From Amoebophrya sp. A120 (lineage: Eukaryota > Sar > Dinophyceae > Syndiniales > Amoebophryaceae): a stretch of 64,000 nt of DNA. This document shows positions 10,455 through 22,300 of this stretch, one piece after another. The DNA lies in the NCBI GenBank assembly GCA_905178155.1, contig CAJINV010000014.1, positions 902,116 to 966,115 on the forward strand. The letters run 5' to 3'. The translations under genes were made by a program, and so were the position numbers. Each line of letters begins with the position of its first letter. Positions within the stretch are counted from its first letter, which is position 1. Below the pieces are notes generated by a model. The model saw only the letters and a list, made by a program, of their open reading frames with translations, was not told where the DNA came from and made no database searches.

Positions 10455-13000
10455 TTTTAAACCATAACAGCACCTCTGCGTCTGCGTGGCGGCGTCTGGC
10501 ACCCTGGCACAGCCGTTCATTTTCATCTGGGGCGTCGCGTTTTCGTTGTAGGCCCCTGCGATTCCGGTCTCTATCCGCACGTTGTACCCCAGCTGGCAGA
10601 GCAACGATTGCTCCAGGTTTTTCTTCAAGTAGTAGGCTAGCCGCTCCTCGTTGCCGCACGTCACATCAGTGTACTGGTAACAGGTATGCATTGCAGATAC
10701 GTCTGGGTCTGGCAAACAAGAATTGATTGCCATGCTAATGATCCATGGATGACGAATTTTTGTGCAGTTCTGTCGTGCGTTAAGGCGCATGAGGCTGCAT
10801 AAAGGTGGAGCAGTGCTATTCCGAGACATGCGACGCAAAATTGCACTGCAGTATGGTGCAAGTTTAGCGTCACAAGTCATGCCCATATAAGAGGTCTGGA
10901 ACACAAGCAAAGCATTACAGGTTTTGCGAAGCCGAAGGCCTCTTAATGCCGACCCCGCATACAGAAAAATTCGCAATTTGTGTAGCGAAAAGCAGGCAGC
11001 ACTCTGCACTCATGCAATACAGATTTTTCATTGTTCGGTCGAGATTTCGCATCGCAAGTTGGAACTCTACTTCCAGACCCGGACATAGTTCTACAAGGCG
11101 TAACAAGTCTGAATAAACCACGTCCCCACCACCGAACCGAGTGCCGCACCCCCACCGCCGGTAGCTCCTAGGACGCCCCGCGTATCCACTGCAAATATCA
11201 TGTCTGTGTCTGGAACAAAGGTCGTTGCACTTGCAATGCTTGTCTTGCGCATGGTCGGGAAAATAAATGGGGAAAAAAATTGTCGTGCACGGCTGCAATG
11301 AGAAATACTTACTTATCTACTCAATTATGGTCCGCAAGTCGGCGTCACAGGAGGTTTCCAGACCACGTCTCGGGATTATTATATTTGCAGTGGATACTGC
11401 GACGCCCACAACGAAACCGGCAACGAAGGTAACGTCGACTCCCCCGCGTCCTGGCCGAAGCCCGAAACCGGGCACCCGCCCGTGCAGTTGTGCGTCAAGG
11501 GGAGATACCAGTCTTCGAAAACATTCACCTGCGGCCCGTTCTGGAGCTGTTTCGCGTTGTAGAAGGAATAAGACGCGCATGGAAGGAGAATAAAGAGTGT
11601 GTCTTCATCGTGTATCTTTCCAGTTTTGATTCATACTCGGCGCACAGCATTACAACACTGTTTGGCAGGAAAGCGAAATAAACGCGCCGGAGCGGCAACG
11701 GACCCTGCAACCAATACCTGATCAGCATGAATGAATTATGTAGCAACGTCCCTCGACGAGCCTCGTCAGGCAGCCGATCGCTCATCCCCCGACGTACGTC
11801 GCCAGCCTACCAGCATGATAGACGCAACTGTCTTGCATACTTCGCATCACAGACCTACAGATAGTAACACACCAGTTTCTTTCTGCATACCGTGCGCTGT
11901 CGAACGAGACCAGTAACGGACGACGCCTTTAGTTCCAGGCGCTATCGCGAGAAAAAACTGTCGCGGTATCTCTGGTGTCATGCTCGACATGCAAGAACAT
12001 CAAAAAGGGGCCTGTAATCATTATCTGTAAAAAGGACTATGTGTTTTCTCTTTTTGCTCCTGCTTGGACCATCCACTTCCTTATACAGAGAGTTTTCTCT
12101 ATCCTGCTTCGAGAATCATTTGTGTAGCTGAGTCTGCAGAGTACGCTTGAGTTTGAGACAGTTTTTTTCCCGGGATAGAGGTTTCTCTTCCTGCAGTTGC
12201 AGCGTCATCACCTGCTGCAGTAAAGACTCGGGAGTGAGAATTGCCTCGAGCTCACGGCTATGCATCGCAACCACATCAGAGTCTGGAGGGAAGGGTGGAT
12301 GAACTACTTGTGAGGTAGATGCTTGTCGTGCATTCCTGCACCGTCCCTCCTGCATCACTAGCAAAAGCGTAGCTTTAACAAATACTCCTTGTCGTGTGGT
12401 CATGAGCACTGTGTGTACAGGAAAACAACCTGAAAACTTCTCATGCTCAGCTGATGCACTTGGAAAAGTTTCAAATGCCTTCAGTTCACTTAGCGTTATT
12501 CCAGGATTTTCCAGACAAATGATTTATTGCATTTGATAACGGTACTGGGAATCAGAATCAAGACCGCCGAAAAAAACTGTATGCAAGAAAAATGCCGTCT
12601 CAGTGTAAGTAACTTTGTGTTGCAGACACTGCAAATCATGCTCGACATGCATCATAAGGATGCGAGTGTGTTTTCACTCATGATCCATCTGCGAAGCGCA
12701 GATATATTTGTGATGCTGTTTCTCAAAGAGGGTTACACTAAGGCACTTTTTTTCCGGCATAAACTGGCACAGATATAAACTCTCCGTCGCAGAAGTTTGG
12801 GCCTGACAAATCAATAAGTAGAATCTTAATCTTTGCGCAAGTATTCGGCATGTGATAAAAACTAAATGGTCGACCATCTTCATACATCATGTACCCTACA
12901 CTGGGGGAGGTGGGCATGCAGAGCGCCCTATCTCTCCAGTCACCTGGACCTGGCAGCGCTTTCTTTGAAGCAACACAGCGACCGTGGTTAGTTATTAACA
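10455..13000 (-). CDS. Secreted or membrane protein fragment, multi-exon, ends unresolved
   Basis: I do not recognise the family. Supported exons: 10455-10682, 11101-11182, 11397 to about 11620, about 11885-11942, 12178-12258, and probably about 12790-13000. Joined across introners they read in one frame. A helical stretch (ESLLQQVMTLQLQEEK then RLELKASSVTGLVRQRT) precedes FYNAKQLQNGPQVNVFEDWY, then NCTGGCPVSGFGQDAGES, a Gly/Val/Leu segment (GVLGATGGGGAALGSVVG), and a Cys-containing part (QTCYQYTDVTCGNEERL, SLLCQLGYNV, NGCARVPDAATQTQRCC). The cysteine pattern and the possible NCT glycosylation site suggest an exported protein. The 3' donor near 10455 (GTTTAAAAC) implies more exons to the left. 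That all these exons form one gene is an inference. Confidence 0.45.
10683..11100. mobile_element. Introner, family A, long copy
   Basis: 418 bp. Left end has GATACGTCTGGGTCTGG, right end TTCCAGACCCGGACATAG. The direct repeat TAACA is perfect. Removal joins WFIQTC to YQYTDVTC in frame. Its length suggests a second insertion inside. Confidence 0.78.
11183..11396. mobile_element. Introner, family A (short, diverged)
   Basis: 214 bp with inverted ends TATCCACTGCAAATATCATG / ...ATATTTGCAGTGGATA. Flanks CCGCG/CTGCG (4 of 5). Removal joins VSLWASQ to GVLGATGGGG in frame. Confidence 0.72.
11943..12177. mobile_element. Probable introner, family G
   Basis: 235 bp with ends TATCGCGAGAAAAAACTGTC and GACAGTTTTTTTCCCGGGATA. 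No clean direct repeat. A join QLQEEK to RLELKASSV is possible, in frame, if the boundary is shifted by a few bases. Confidence 0.6.
12259..12538. mobile_element. Introner, family A (diverged)
   Basis: 280 bp; left end TATGCATCGCAACCACATCA then GAGTCTGG, right end finishing TTGCATTTGATA. Flanks ACGGC/ACGGT (4 of 5). Confidence 0.68.
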
Positions 13001-13111
13001 TTCACATTTTTTGTACTCGACAACTAAACGAGGAAAATGAACTTGCTCATCACGTGTAAGTAAGTACCGACGCCAAGATCGATGTCGATCCGCTTTCCCA
13101 CGCTCGTCGCT

Positions 13112-13437
13112 TATTGTAAGGGAAAATTTCCCCTCCACATAATTGAAAATGTATCGATCCGGATCCGCGCGACGCAGATATGCGCGCACGAGTTACGTCC
13201 CCATTGCAAGAAGGCAAAGCCAGAGAGTGCGCCGCGTCACCCAGGCGATTGGTAATGCTGTAAGGCCTACGGGGCAGCCGACCTCTGGCATGCTAAGTGC
13301 CTACACCACAACATCCCTGCCCAGGCTTAGAATCTGCATGCCGTCCCCTGCTGCAAGACAAACCTGACTTGTGCACACAAATCTCCCATCACAGATTTCC
13401 ATTTGAATATGGGGAGAAGGAATTTTTCACTTTGATA
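13112..13437. mobile_element. Introner, family D (diverged)
   Basis: 326 bp. Left end TATTGTAAGGGAAAATTTCC, right end ATATGGGGAGAAGGAATTTT then CACTTTGATA, matching the termini of the family D copy at 49471. Flanks TCGCT/TTGTT match poorly, so this is an older copy. Confidence 0.65.
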
Positions 13438-13553
13438 TTGTTGCCAGCAGTTTCATGGCTGCAGAATTCAGCAACTTTTCAACTTTCCCGCTCTCGCACA
13501 GGCCCAATTTCTCGCTCACGGACATGTCAGACGCACCCATGATGGTGTAGTTG

Positions 13554-13862
13554 TATTACAGTGAAAAATGCCCCCACCACCAACGTTGCAAAAATTTGTG
13601 ATGCGAGGTTTCCAAATGAAAACTTTTTGTCATGCATGAAAGGAGTATGTTGAATCTTTCTGATGCAGAGTCTAGGCGTGCATCGCATCGCTTGCATGAC
13701 AAGCGACGCTCTTACTGGGGTCTTTTGCAATGCAAATTTTTGCTATTCACGATTGGAAACCTGTGATGCTGATAGATGCAAGAGAGCGAATGTTTCATTT
13801 GGAAAGGTTTGCATATACAAGTGCTCCCAAGTTCGTGGGTGGGGGCATTTTTCATTGTAATA
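13554..13862. mobile_element. Introner, family F
   Basis: 309 bp; ends TATTACAGTGAAAAATGCCC and GGGCATTTTTCATTGTAATA. The direct repeat AGTTG is perfect. It is recognisably alike along its whole length to the copy at 30185-30490. Confidence 0.88.
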
Positions 13863-13901
13863 AGTTGCCCCACAGCTTCAAAACCTTCGCCTGACTGCAC
13901 C

Positions 13902-14178
13902 TATGCATTGCAAATACGTCTGGGTCCGTGATGCCAGAGAAATGGAAATGTGTGCGAACGAGACCTGTATTGCATGAAGAGGACTGGCCAGGCGCTTTTG
14001 CGGCCGTGGTGGAAGGCAGTTTCCTTTCTTCATGCGATTATACTAACTAGTATACGAACGAATGTGCAAGAAACCTAGGAAATGAACTTGCCACACCGTA
14101 CTGCCGTCCGAAGATACGACCACTGCGTCATGCAAGAATACTCAGCAACACAAATCCCATACACATTTGCATCTGGTA
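13902..14178. mobile_element. Introner, family A (diverged)
   Basis: 277 bp, left end TATGCATTGCAAATACGTCT, right end CATTTGCATCTGGTA. The direct repeat GCACC is perfect. It lies 39 bp from the family F copy, so any exon between them is only about 39 nt. Confidence 0.72.
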
Positions 14179-14362
14179 GCACCAGTCGTTCGTCAACCTT
14201 TTCGGCTTCGAGCAGCACTGCCGTGTCCTGAGGAAAAACGTGCCCTCCCCAGAGCCAGACTTGTCATGAGAATCTCCATGCTTAGCAGTATCAGGATGTT
14301 TATTCTCATGCGGCTCTCAGTGAAAGGCATTTTCTAGCTAAGTTTGGGAATCTTATCACGCG

Positions 14363-16994
14363 CTAGCTCGGATAATAGACCAGATTTTGTGAAGATGGTG
14401 CGTCCGGACTAGCTGGCCGCGACTGTACGCTGCAAAGCCAATATTTTCGTGCGTGGGTTCCGAAATTTCTGGACTTCTCTTGCAGGATTCCCATCTTGAC
14501 TTTGGGGTCGTGGGCATGTTTTTTATTCCGGATATGCTGTTCGGTGCACTTGCTCGTTCCGAGACACTTCGTCTTTCCGTCCAGCTCTTGCGAGAACTCT
14601 GGACACTGCTTGCTAAAGTCCGCGCCGCAGGTTTTTATAGCCCGCTCAGGTTCTTTTACAGGAATTTCAAACGTCACAATGGAAGCAAGCGGAGCCCTGT
14701 GATGCAAAAAGTGCAGAATCTGGCTTACTCTCATAGGAACACGCATGACAATTTCTCGACTACTTATTATTGGAAACAATGAAACGCTCTGTGTGTCTCT
14801 CATGCTGATCATGCAAGACAGAAAATCCAGAGTTGAAGCGCTTGAGATTGTAAGTACGAACACCTGGGCCGCGGGTGATACTTTTTACGTAGGACTTCTG
14901 CGCCGTCGCTGCGGCCTTGGCTTTCGCCGGAATGACAAACGTTTTGTCGGAAACTTGCACAGGCGAAGTCACCATGTCGCCGGGAACAACATTCAGGGCT
15001 GGAGACGTAGGTATGTGAAGTTGCATTCTTGATTTTAGTGCATCGTGTCTAGGTTGTGGTAGCATTGACATAGAAAACTTATGTGTAAAAATTTCATAAA
15101 TCTCCTCGTTTGAAAATCAAAATAACCTGATCGATATACGAAAAATACCATGTAGTGCCGCCGTAATCTTCCGAGCGAACTCCGGCGCTTGAAATCGTGC
15201 AAAAGATCATAATGAAAAGCGCCCCACCAGCAGAAGACCAAACGGTTGAGATTGCATACGCCCTCCCACATCACAGAAAATCTTTTGTGTTGCAAGAAAC
15301 GAATCATGCGCCGCGTTTTTATTCCGAATCCAAGCAGGCTGGGTTATGCAGCGCCAACATGACAGACGTCGCCTATACTGCGGCGGCGCGTAACGTAGAC
15401 CTTCGCTTCCCTGGCTTGAAGATTTGTCGTGCTGATACGTGCGAGGTGCCAAACGCTTTCACTGAGAACGAATGCAACACAACAACTTCCACACTCTGGG
15501 CGGGTGGAGACACTTTTCAAAATGATATGGAGGATCCGTTTACCAGTGCGTTCTTCCCACCCACGGAGACGGAAATTGCGTACCCTTCATCGTTATCCAT
15601 TACGAATATGTCTGGGTCTACCAGGATGCAGCTTGTCATGCGATAATTCCGTTCAGTATCACCAAGCCTGCACGGGCTACTATGCAACGGGTATAACATC
15701 TGTGTAGCATGAACCCCAAATAAGCTTCCGCATGTCCTGCGGGATAGGCATTGGGAAAGTTTCGCAGAATCTGTGATGCTTCTTTGTCTATTCCTGAACA
15801 TGCGCGTAGTCCTCGATGTGAACGTATGGCAAGACTTGTATTCTTCCAGACCCGGACATGTACGTTTGCAGTTGATAGTCGTAGGGTCTCTTGGTTACCT
15901 CCGCCTTGACGACCGGCGGTTTCGCTTGCTTGGGGCTGACTTTTACCAGCTCCTCCCGAAAAACTTCTTCCACGCGAGCTGTGATCACATTTTCTGCCGT
16001 CGAGGTCGGGGTAGCGGCGGCGGCCGCTGCAGCTGGTGCGGCGCTCCCAGTATGCCTTGCAAGTGTGCCGACGTCCTGCGAAGTTCATGGAACACCAAGA
16101 AGGATCTGTATCGCGAGACCGAGGTGGGTCGCGCTGTATTTATCCAGCTGCATACAGACACTTTGCCGTGCGGAATAGAGTTGGCTCTGTCGCGAGGATC
16201 TTCATGCTCTGAAAACTACTTATAAACACCGGAAGTACTGATATCCTTTTCCATCCTTGCAAACTAAGACGGCACATTTCTTGCATTTCATACCCGGGAG
16301 TGGAAGAGCCGGCTGAAGAAGCGCCCGTCGGAACAGCAGCACCACTAGTGCTCCCTCCTGCCGCTGGTGTGGCCGCCGGTTGCTTTTGCAAAAGCTCCGT
16401 CGCAGATACCATAAACTCGAACCGTTGCCTGTCAAGTGCAAAAATGTCTGGGTCTGGAAAAATGCCAGACTTGTCATGCAGGTTTTCCATGACCCATGAG
16501 GTCTCGAATGCGAGATCCAGCATGACAGATTCTTTGAGGTCTCTATCATGCCTTTCCTGCATGAGAAACTCCCTCTCAACTTGATCAAAAGCGGACAGCT
16601 TCTGGCACTCACGCAACACAGATTTTTGCATCATTCAGATTTAGCAAGGCAAGTTCTAATCTTCCAGACCCAGACATTTTTACATTTGATATTGCCTGTC
16701 ACTGGACGAGTCCTCTTGACCACCCGCATCCTCCGAGAGCGTAAGGCCTGTGCTGGTCTCCGAAGTTAGTAGTTGGATCCCGCTCACAAGACTCGGTAAA
16801 ACGCACCATCCTGCTGCTGTCCGGCCGCGGAGCCTCGTGCGTCCAGTGCTTGTGGTCGCTCCGCGCCCTTGTAGGAGGACCTCGCACGGTGAAAGACGCA
16901 CCATCCCTGTTACAGTACAGCGTCGAAGATAACAATGGCGAGATGGATTATTCGGCGAAAGAGGCGGCCTTAGCTCGCTGTCCCGCGCTACCAA
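14363..16994 (-). CDS. Secreted-type protein with low-complexity and Cys-rich segments, multi-exon
   Basis: Not recognised. Exons supported on the minus strand: 16692 to about 16990, about 16200-16429, 15878-16078 (acceptor CTTCGCAG), about 15511-15593, about 14860-15010 and 14363 to about 14690. Joins across the introners at 16430 and 15594 keep the frame (EDSSSDRQ to RFEFMVSATELL; VTKRPYD to DEGYAISVSVGG). The product has Ala/Thr/Ser-rich linkers, a charged segment (VEEVFREELVKVSPKQ) and a Cys-containing C-terminus (TCGADFSKQCPEF, KTKCLGTSKCTEQH) ending NLVYYPS and a stop at 14363-14365. Cysteine spacing suggests an exported protein; a signal peptide was not found, so the 5' end is probably upstream of 16994. 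Confidence 0.45.
15594..15877. mobile_element. Introner, family A
   Basis: 284 bp; left end TATCCATTACGAATATGTCT then GGGTCT, right end CTTCCAGACCCGGACATG. Flanks ATCGT/GTCGT (4 of 5). Removal keeps the frame. Confidence 0.82.
16430..16691. mobile_element. Introner, family A, reverse orientation copy
   Basis: 262 bp. The direct repeat TTGCC is perfect. Its interior is the reverse complement of the copy at 51845-52106 (shared words such as TTTCCATGACCCATGAGGTC), although both lie in minus-strand genes. Removal restores frame (DRQ to RFEFMVS). Confidence 0.92.
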
Positions 16995-19370
16995 AGGTGG
17001 ATCGCGGGAAACGGTGGTCCGTCATGTGTTGATATTGCAATTGCTTACGCCGTGGCTGTATAGTACGACGGAATGTACCCGGCGAAGGCTTCAACGTCAT
17101 CATACTTACTTCTACTTATTGATTCCACTAGTTTTATTTGCACCAACTCGTACTTACACACGTGCATCGACTCCACAACGTTCCATTTTTAAGAATGGGG
17201 GAGCTCCAGTACTAGTGCGCAATAGCAATTTGTAACTCTCCTGATGTAACGCAGTTCCTTGTGGTCTTTGCTGTGGTTACACATCATACGGCTCGGATAC
17301 TACCTTCCTTGGTCGCACAACACACGGCGGTGTGACAGCCAATGAGGGGAGAAACAGCAGCTCGAGTGAAACAACCACGCGAAACCTTCAAGAGGTAACC
17401 ACCACGCACAGCTCCAAATTCTCACGTGTTGTTGTTCAAAGTAGAGCAAGTGAAACTGCACTGAAGGTGAAAGAAACGCTAGTATGGTAGACCGAAACTG
17501 AGGCACCAATCGCTCACGTGGGGAAACTTCAGGCATGTACACATGTTTCCTGCTATTTTCTACACTTCTGAACCGACGCCGAGGAGATGTTTGCAACCTT
17601 GGCCGTGATACAACCACAACGACGTGCTTGAGATGGTGAAGATACCAACGACACCAGACCCGAAGTGTACGGACAAATCGTGCTGCCAATCATAAATACT
17701 TTTAGATCAGATCACTGTTGTTCGAGGCAGCGCTCTGATCTACAAACGATATGGATGCACGACAGAGCCAACTAACGATTCACATTTTATCACACCGACT
17801 GTGATACCGACTTTGGCTGACGCTGGGAATGGCGACAATCAGAAGTATGCGACACAGCAAGGCAATGAGCCGTAATCCTACGTGCGGGGTGGTACGAAAA
17901 TAACACGCGGTCACCAACCGCAAAAGTTTTGTCTTCTTGTCCGCGTGCATTATGGGTTTCATACTTGGTATGAAGTGTTTCTGCTTCGGATGATCAGATT
18001 GTGCATGTGTTCGTATTGTAACAGGCATTAGAAGTTGCTATGCGAATTCTTCGAATCCGTAAAATTTCTGGTGTGGTAAAAAGTGATTATTTCTAGATAA
18101 TAGTTAAATTTGTTGTGATAAAAACTAAACGAGAATCTGTTGCTGTATTTCGCAAAAGTAACGTAAACTGACTTGATTGAAATTGTTACTGTGCATATAA
18201 TAAGGTAGTCTCCCGCAGGCAACTTCGCTTCTTCACAGTGCTTATTCTTTCGGAAACATTTTACAGTAGAAGGAGTGACAATCTTTGAAATCGAATCTGA
18301 AGCCTGTACCGGCGACAAAAAAGTCAAAGTTTTTGTGCTGAGAACCACCTCTCCGAGCAGCAATTCTCGCCTGCTGCACGAAGAAGGCGGCCCAACACTA
18401 GAAATTCTAATTCTTGTAAAGATTCATTTTTTCGAAGAAGTGCTCTACTGCGAAAGACGACGGCAAGTGTGGGAATTGGATACAGCAAATCCAGGCAATA
18501 AAACGAGTACCACTGCACCCACTACCGCTTGTTGAAACTACCTACTAGATTTGTGTTGCAAGAATGTTGTGATAAGTTGAAAATTGTATTGTTGTAGCAA
18601 ACTTTATCGTGTCTTCAAAACTGACGCAGCTGCTTCACATTCTGCTCGCTTTTATGGATCGAAAACAAACCATCTGGGCATGCTGGGAAGCTGGAATTTC
18701 TGCCAGAGCTTGAGTGTGGTGTTTAGGAAAAGGTTGGTTGGTAGAGACGCGTCTTGTTGCAAAGTATCTCGGTTTCCGTCTTTCTCTTTGCATGACGAAT
18801 TAATTCTTACTGTTTTTGCGAACAAAAAAATTCCATGCAAATAGTCACATGCAAGCCTTATTTTCCAGAAGACCAGGTCCCAGATCTCGATAATTTTCTT
18901 TACAATGCATAAAAAATGTCAAAAGGCGTGTACCTTCTGTTCGCGCCTCGACACTGTGAAACTTCTCCGTGAATGCAGCGCAAAAAGCTTCCCATCCTGT
19001 AGTCTACACTTGCAAACATTTTCGACCTCAGTCAAGTTAGCAACTCGTCTGCAACACAAGGCTAGAAGTGATAATGCACGGCGACCTGTGGAACGCAGAG
19101 CCGTCAGCATTGCGAATGACAAGCACGACGGTATACGACTAGAACTGCCGCTAATTTGAATGCTGCATGACAAGTCAGAACTACAACTGGAGGCACATTT
19201 TACGCGGGATACGCCTTGCCGTGATGTTTCTTTTCTCACAGGATCGCACCAGTGTTCTCTTTTCAGCAGCGTGACAGAGTTGTTGTCAAATCGTGGGCCG
19301 AACGACTGGCTTTTCTTGTTGACATCGTTGTTCTCGTGTTCTGCTCGTCCGCGATCCTGGTCTTGGAAAT
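16995..19370. other. No confident gene; possible decayed introner
   Basis: Between the 5' exons of one minus-strand gene and the stop codon of the next (19371). A 129-codon ORF (17300-17689) and a Cys-containing one (18028-18363) are present without supporting signals. A family A-like right end (CAGGTCCCAGATCTCG then TTTACAATGCATA, ending 18911) and a possible left end at 18653 (TATGGATCGAAAACAAACCA) suggest an old element. Confidence 0.35.
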
Positions 19371-22300
19371 CTAGTAGTAGGCCATCTCTCCCTCGTCTTC
19401 CTCGCCCTCCTCCTGCAACAGCATGGTTCCGTTGCCGGACTTTATGCAGGTGAGAAGTGTCCCATGTCTCGGCATTTTTAATAGCACTACAGCTGAGGAC
19501 GATTGGTGGTACTTACCCCAAACGAAATTGTTGCACTCCTGACACATCAGCATCATACTTACTGAAGCATAGCACGCAGCATACTTACTGAAGCAGCACG
19601 ACTTTGCAAGGGGTCTACCCTACACGCGAGTACCAGCGGCGCTTGATTTATTTCGGAAATACTATGCATTTCTCAGTTGTCCTAAAAACTACGACGCAGC
19701 ACTTTTCACCAAGCGTAGTGGCAGTTGCGTTCCCTGCGTCCGGGGCAGCTGTAGTGGCGTTTGCATCAGCAGCAGCAGCTGGCGCCGCCGTCGTGGCTTC
19801 ATCACCTTTTTTAAGTTGTGCCATGGATGATGTTGGCACCCTTTACTTACATGAAAGCCGTCGCGCCGTAGACAGTTGTACACAAAATTTCTGCTAGAAA
19901 CCGGTCTGATGAAGTAGTACAAAAGCAGCACTACTAGACGCATCGTTCTACATGTGAAACAAAATCCTTTATACCGCTGCTCGCGACCACAATGGGCGAC
20001 ACGTTGGTGGACGCCAGTGCGGAGTTCGACTGTGGTATGCTGAGAAAATAACTCCCCGCCATCTTGTAACTTTTTGTATTCGGGCATACACCATCTCCTT
20101 TAACGCAGGTACAGCTTGTAATGCCAGGCAAGAAGATACAACACATGCTGTTTTTTCAAAATCAAAATTCCATGACCATACCAAAAGTTACAGTGACGAA
20201 GTTTTTTTAGTTCTCCTGGATATGCAAGGCTTTCTCCAAGTTGTCGTATCCAGCAGCAAAGCGGCCCTGCTCTCCCAGAGCTGCTGTCTGTCTCTTTCAT
20301 GCAACTGTTTTCACGTACTTTTGGATAGTACACTCAACACAGATTAGTTTTGCGACCTGCGCGATTTTCGAAGCGAAAGCATGCACATGCTTCATTTCCG
20401 CATGAAAAAAAAAATCACATTTGCATTTCGACATCGCAGATCCCCAAAGGTTTCTTTCTGCTGCAACTCTGGGAGCGGCAAGGCTTTCTTCCGTCGGGTA
20501 GGTCGCGGAGGGTGGCCATGGAGGCATCGGAGAACCTTCATTTGTTAATGCTTGTTTTTCTTCGTACCAAAAGGCTCATTCGCAAAAGCCCAAACGCATC
20601 ACAAACTGGCTTCCAATCTTCCGACAAAGAAATTGGAATTGCCAATCATTCGTAGTGATGCATTACAGATCTCACATCATCTAGAAGAACGAAGCATGTA
20701 CTTGCTCGCGTCGATGCCGAAACCGGTCACTTGCACCGTGCGTGTTATACCACGGAAAAGAGCTAGCCTGCCATCTTGCTACGTCGGTGAAGTACAGGTG
20801 TACCTCGACACACGTCCCCGTAGTACAAAACATATCCCTTCTTTTAATTTAGATGCTTTCATATCTCACGCTAAACAGAACTTTGATAACTACGCACGCT
20901 TTCGCCCTGTAGAAACTCGATCCGTCCCTTTAATAAAACCGCACTACAAAATCGAAAACTAACATCGCGTGTTGCACATTGGCTTATACACCGTGGCACG
21001 TGATGCAAGCAAAATCTCATGTCGCGAGTTTCTCACAAGAAATTCAGCGCACGCACCATCATCATCATCATCTTGCTAGCATAGGGGAGGATCGCTAGAG
21101 GTTTTGGGACGTGATTTTCTTTATGGGACGCACAAATTTTGATTTTGTTTACTGTTGCTAACCCTCTGCAAGGATGTAAAGATGACAAGCCGGCTTTTTC
21201 CCCTGGCATACACTGGTAGCCCTGTTGGTCGCCCGTCATCGGGTCACACACGACGTCGATCGTCACCCCGTTGGGCCCAAAGTGGTCGCCGAAGGTCTTC
21301 GTGATCACATCCTGTGGTAAGAGTAGTTGGAAAGCATCCGAAAAACACAAAATGAATCGCACCGCAGATCTTGTTCTTAATAATATGCGCTGCAAGTACA
21401 ATACTCCGCGCAGGCAATTGATAAAGAAAGGACTGCATTCTAAATTTGTCAAGAGTGTAGTTGTACACTGCCGCTGACGGCACCTGACTCCAAAGCCAGC
21501 CTTTTCCCCTTGCTTCAGCTGTTCCCTCCTCGAGGACGTTGTAGCACGCAGCAACAACCTCCAACCTTGCATTAGTCGGTGCTACCGAGGCACTGGAGGC
21601 CGCTCGTTTGGAGCTGCTGTCTTTGGAGCAGTCGCCTTTCCTCTTTGGCCAGATTTTCAAGACCGCTTCGCACGCGTGCCAATCGCGTCCGGCAAACGCG
21701 TAACATGGAAGGGCGCTTCTGAAACCCAAAAACGCCCACTTTCCGATTCGCAGAACAATCAGCAGCATTTTCTTTTGGGTGCAGTGTAAAGTGCAAGGAA
21801 CTATTGGGCGCCTACATAACAAGAGCCGCCCTGCGTCGGCTTGAATACAAAAGACGCGCCTGCCGTTGTCTTCCAAGCAGTAGACGCGTCTCATGCAATC
21901 TTTTAGCGGGCCCGCATTTGCGGTACGAGCAGGGCAGTGGCCCACTATGCATCACCACTGGATGATAAATATCATTCACCGTGCTCGCAGCTGCGCTTGT
22001 ACCCAAGCACGAACCGCCCCGACAGATAAACAGAACGGCAGTTCGTCGTGTTCCCGGCTATTTCTACGGAGTGCCCGTTGCAGTTGCTTCTGCACCACAA
22101 CGAAAGATTGGCTCCTAACTAGCTGGTTTATTGATATGTTGCAGATATTCGTGCCCGAAATCAAGGTAATTGTCTAAAAGACCCAAATTGACAAAAAAAA
22201 CAAATACGTTGATCAAGGTCTGGAGACTGCTGGAATCATCGCCGGCTGCTGCAGTCGTGTTACCGGCAGTCGTGCCCGTAGAATTACCGGCAGCCGTGCT

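Noticed and set aside
10433-10460. TATGCAAAAATCCTGG as the left end of an introner
   Set aside because: Only part of the TIR matches and no right end or direct repeat was found before the next element.
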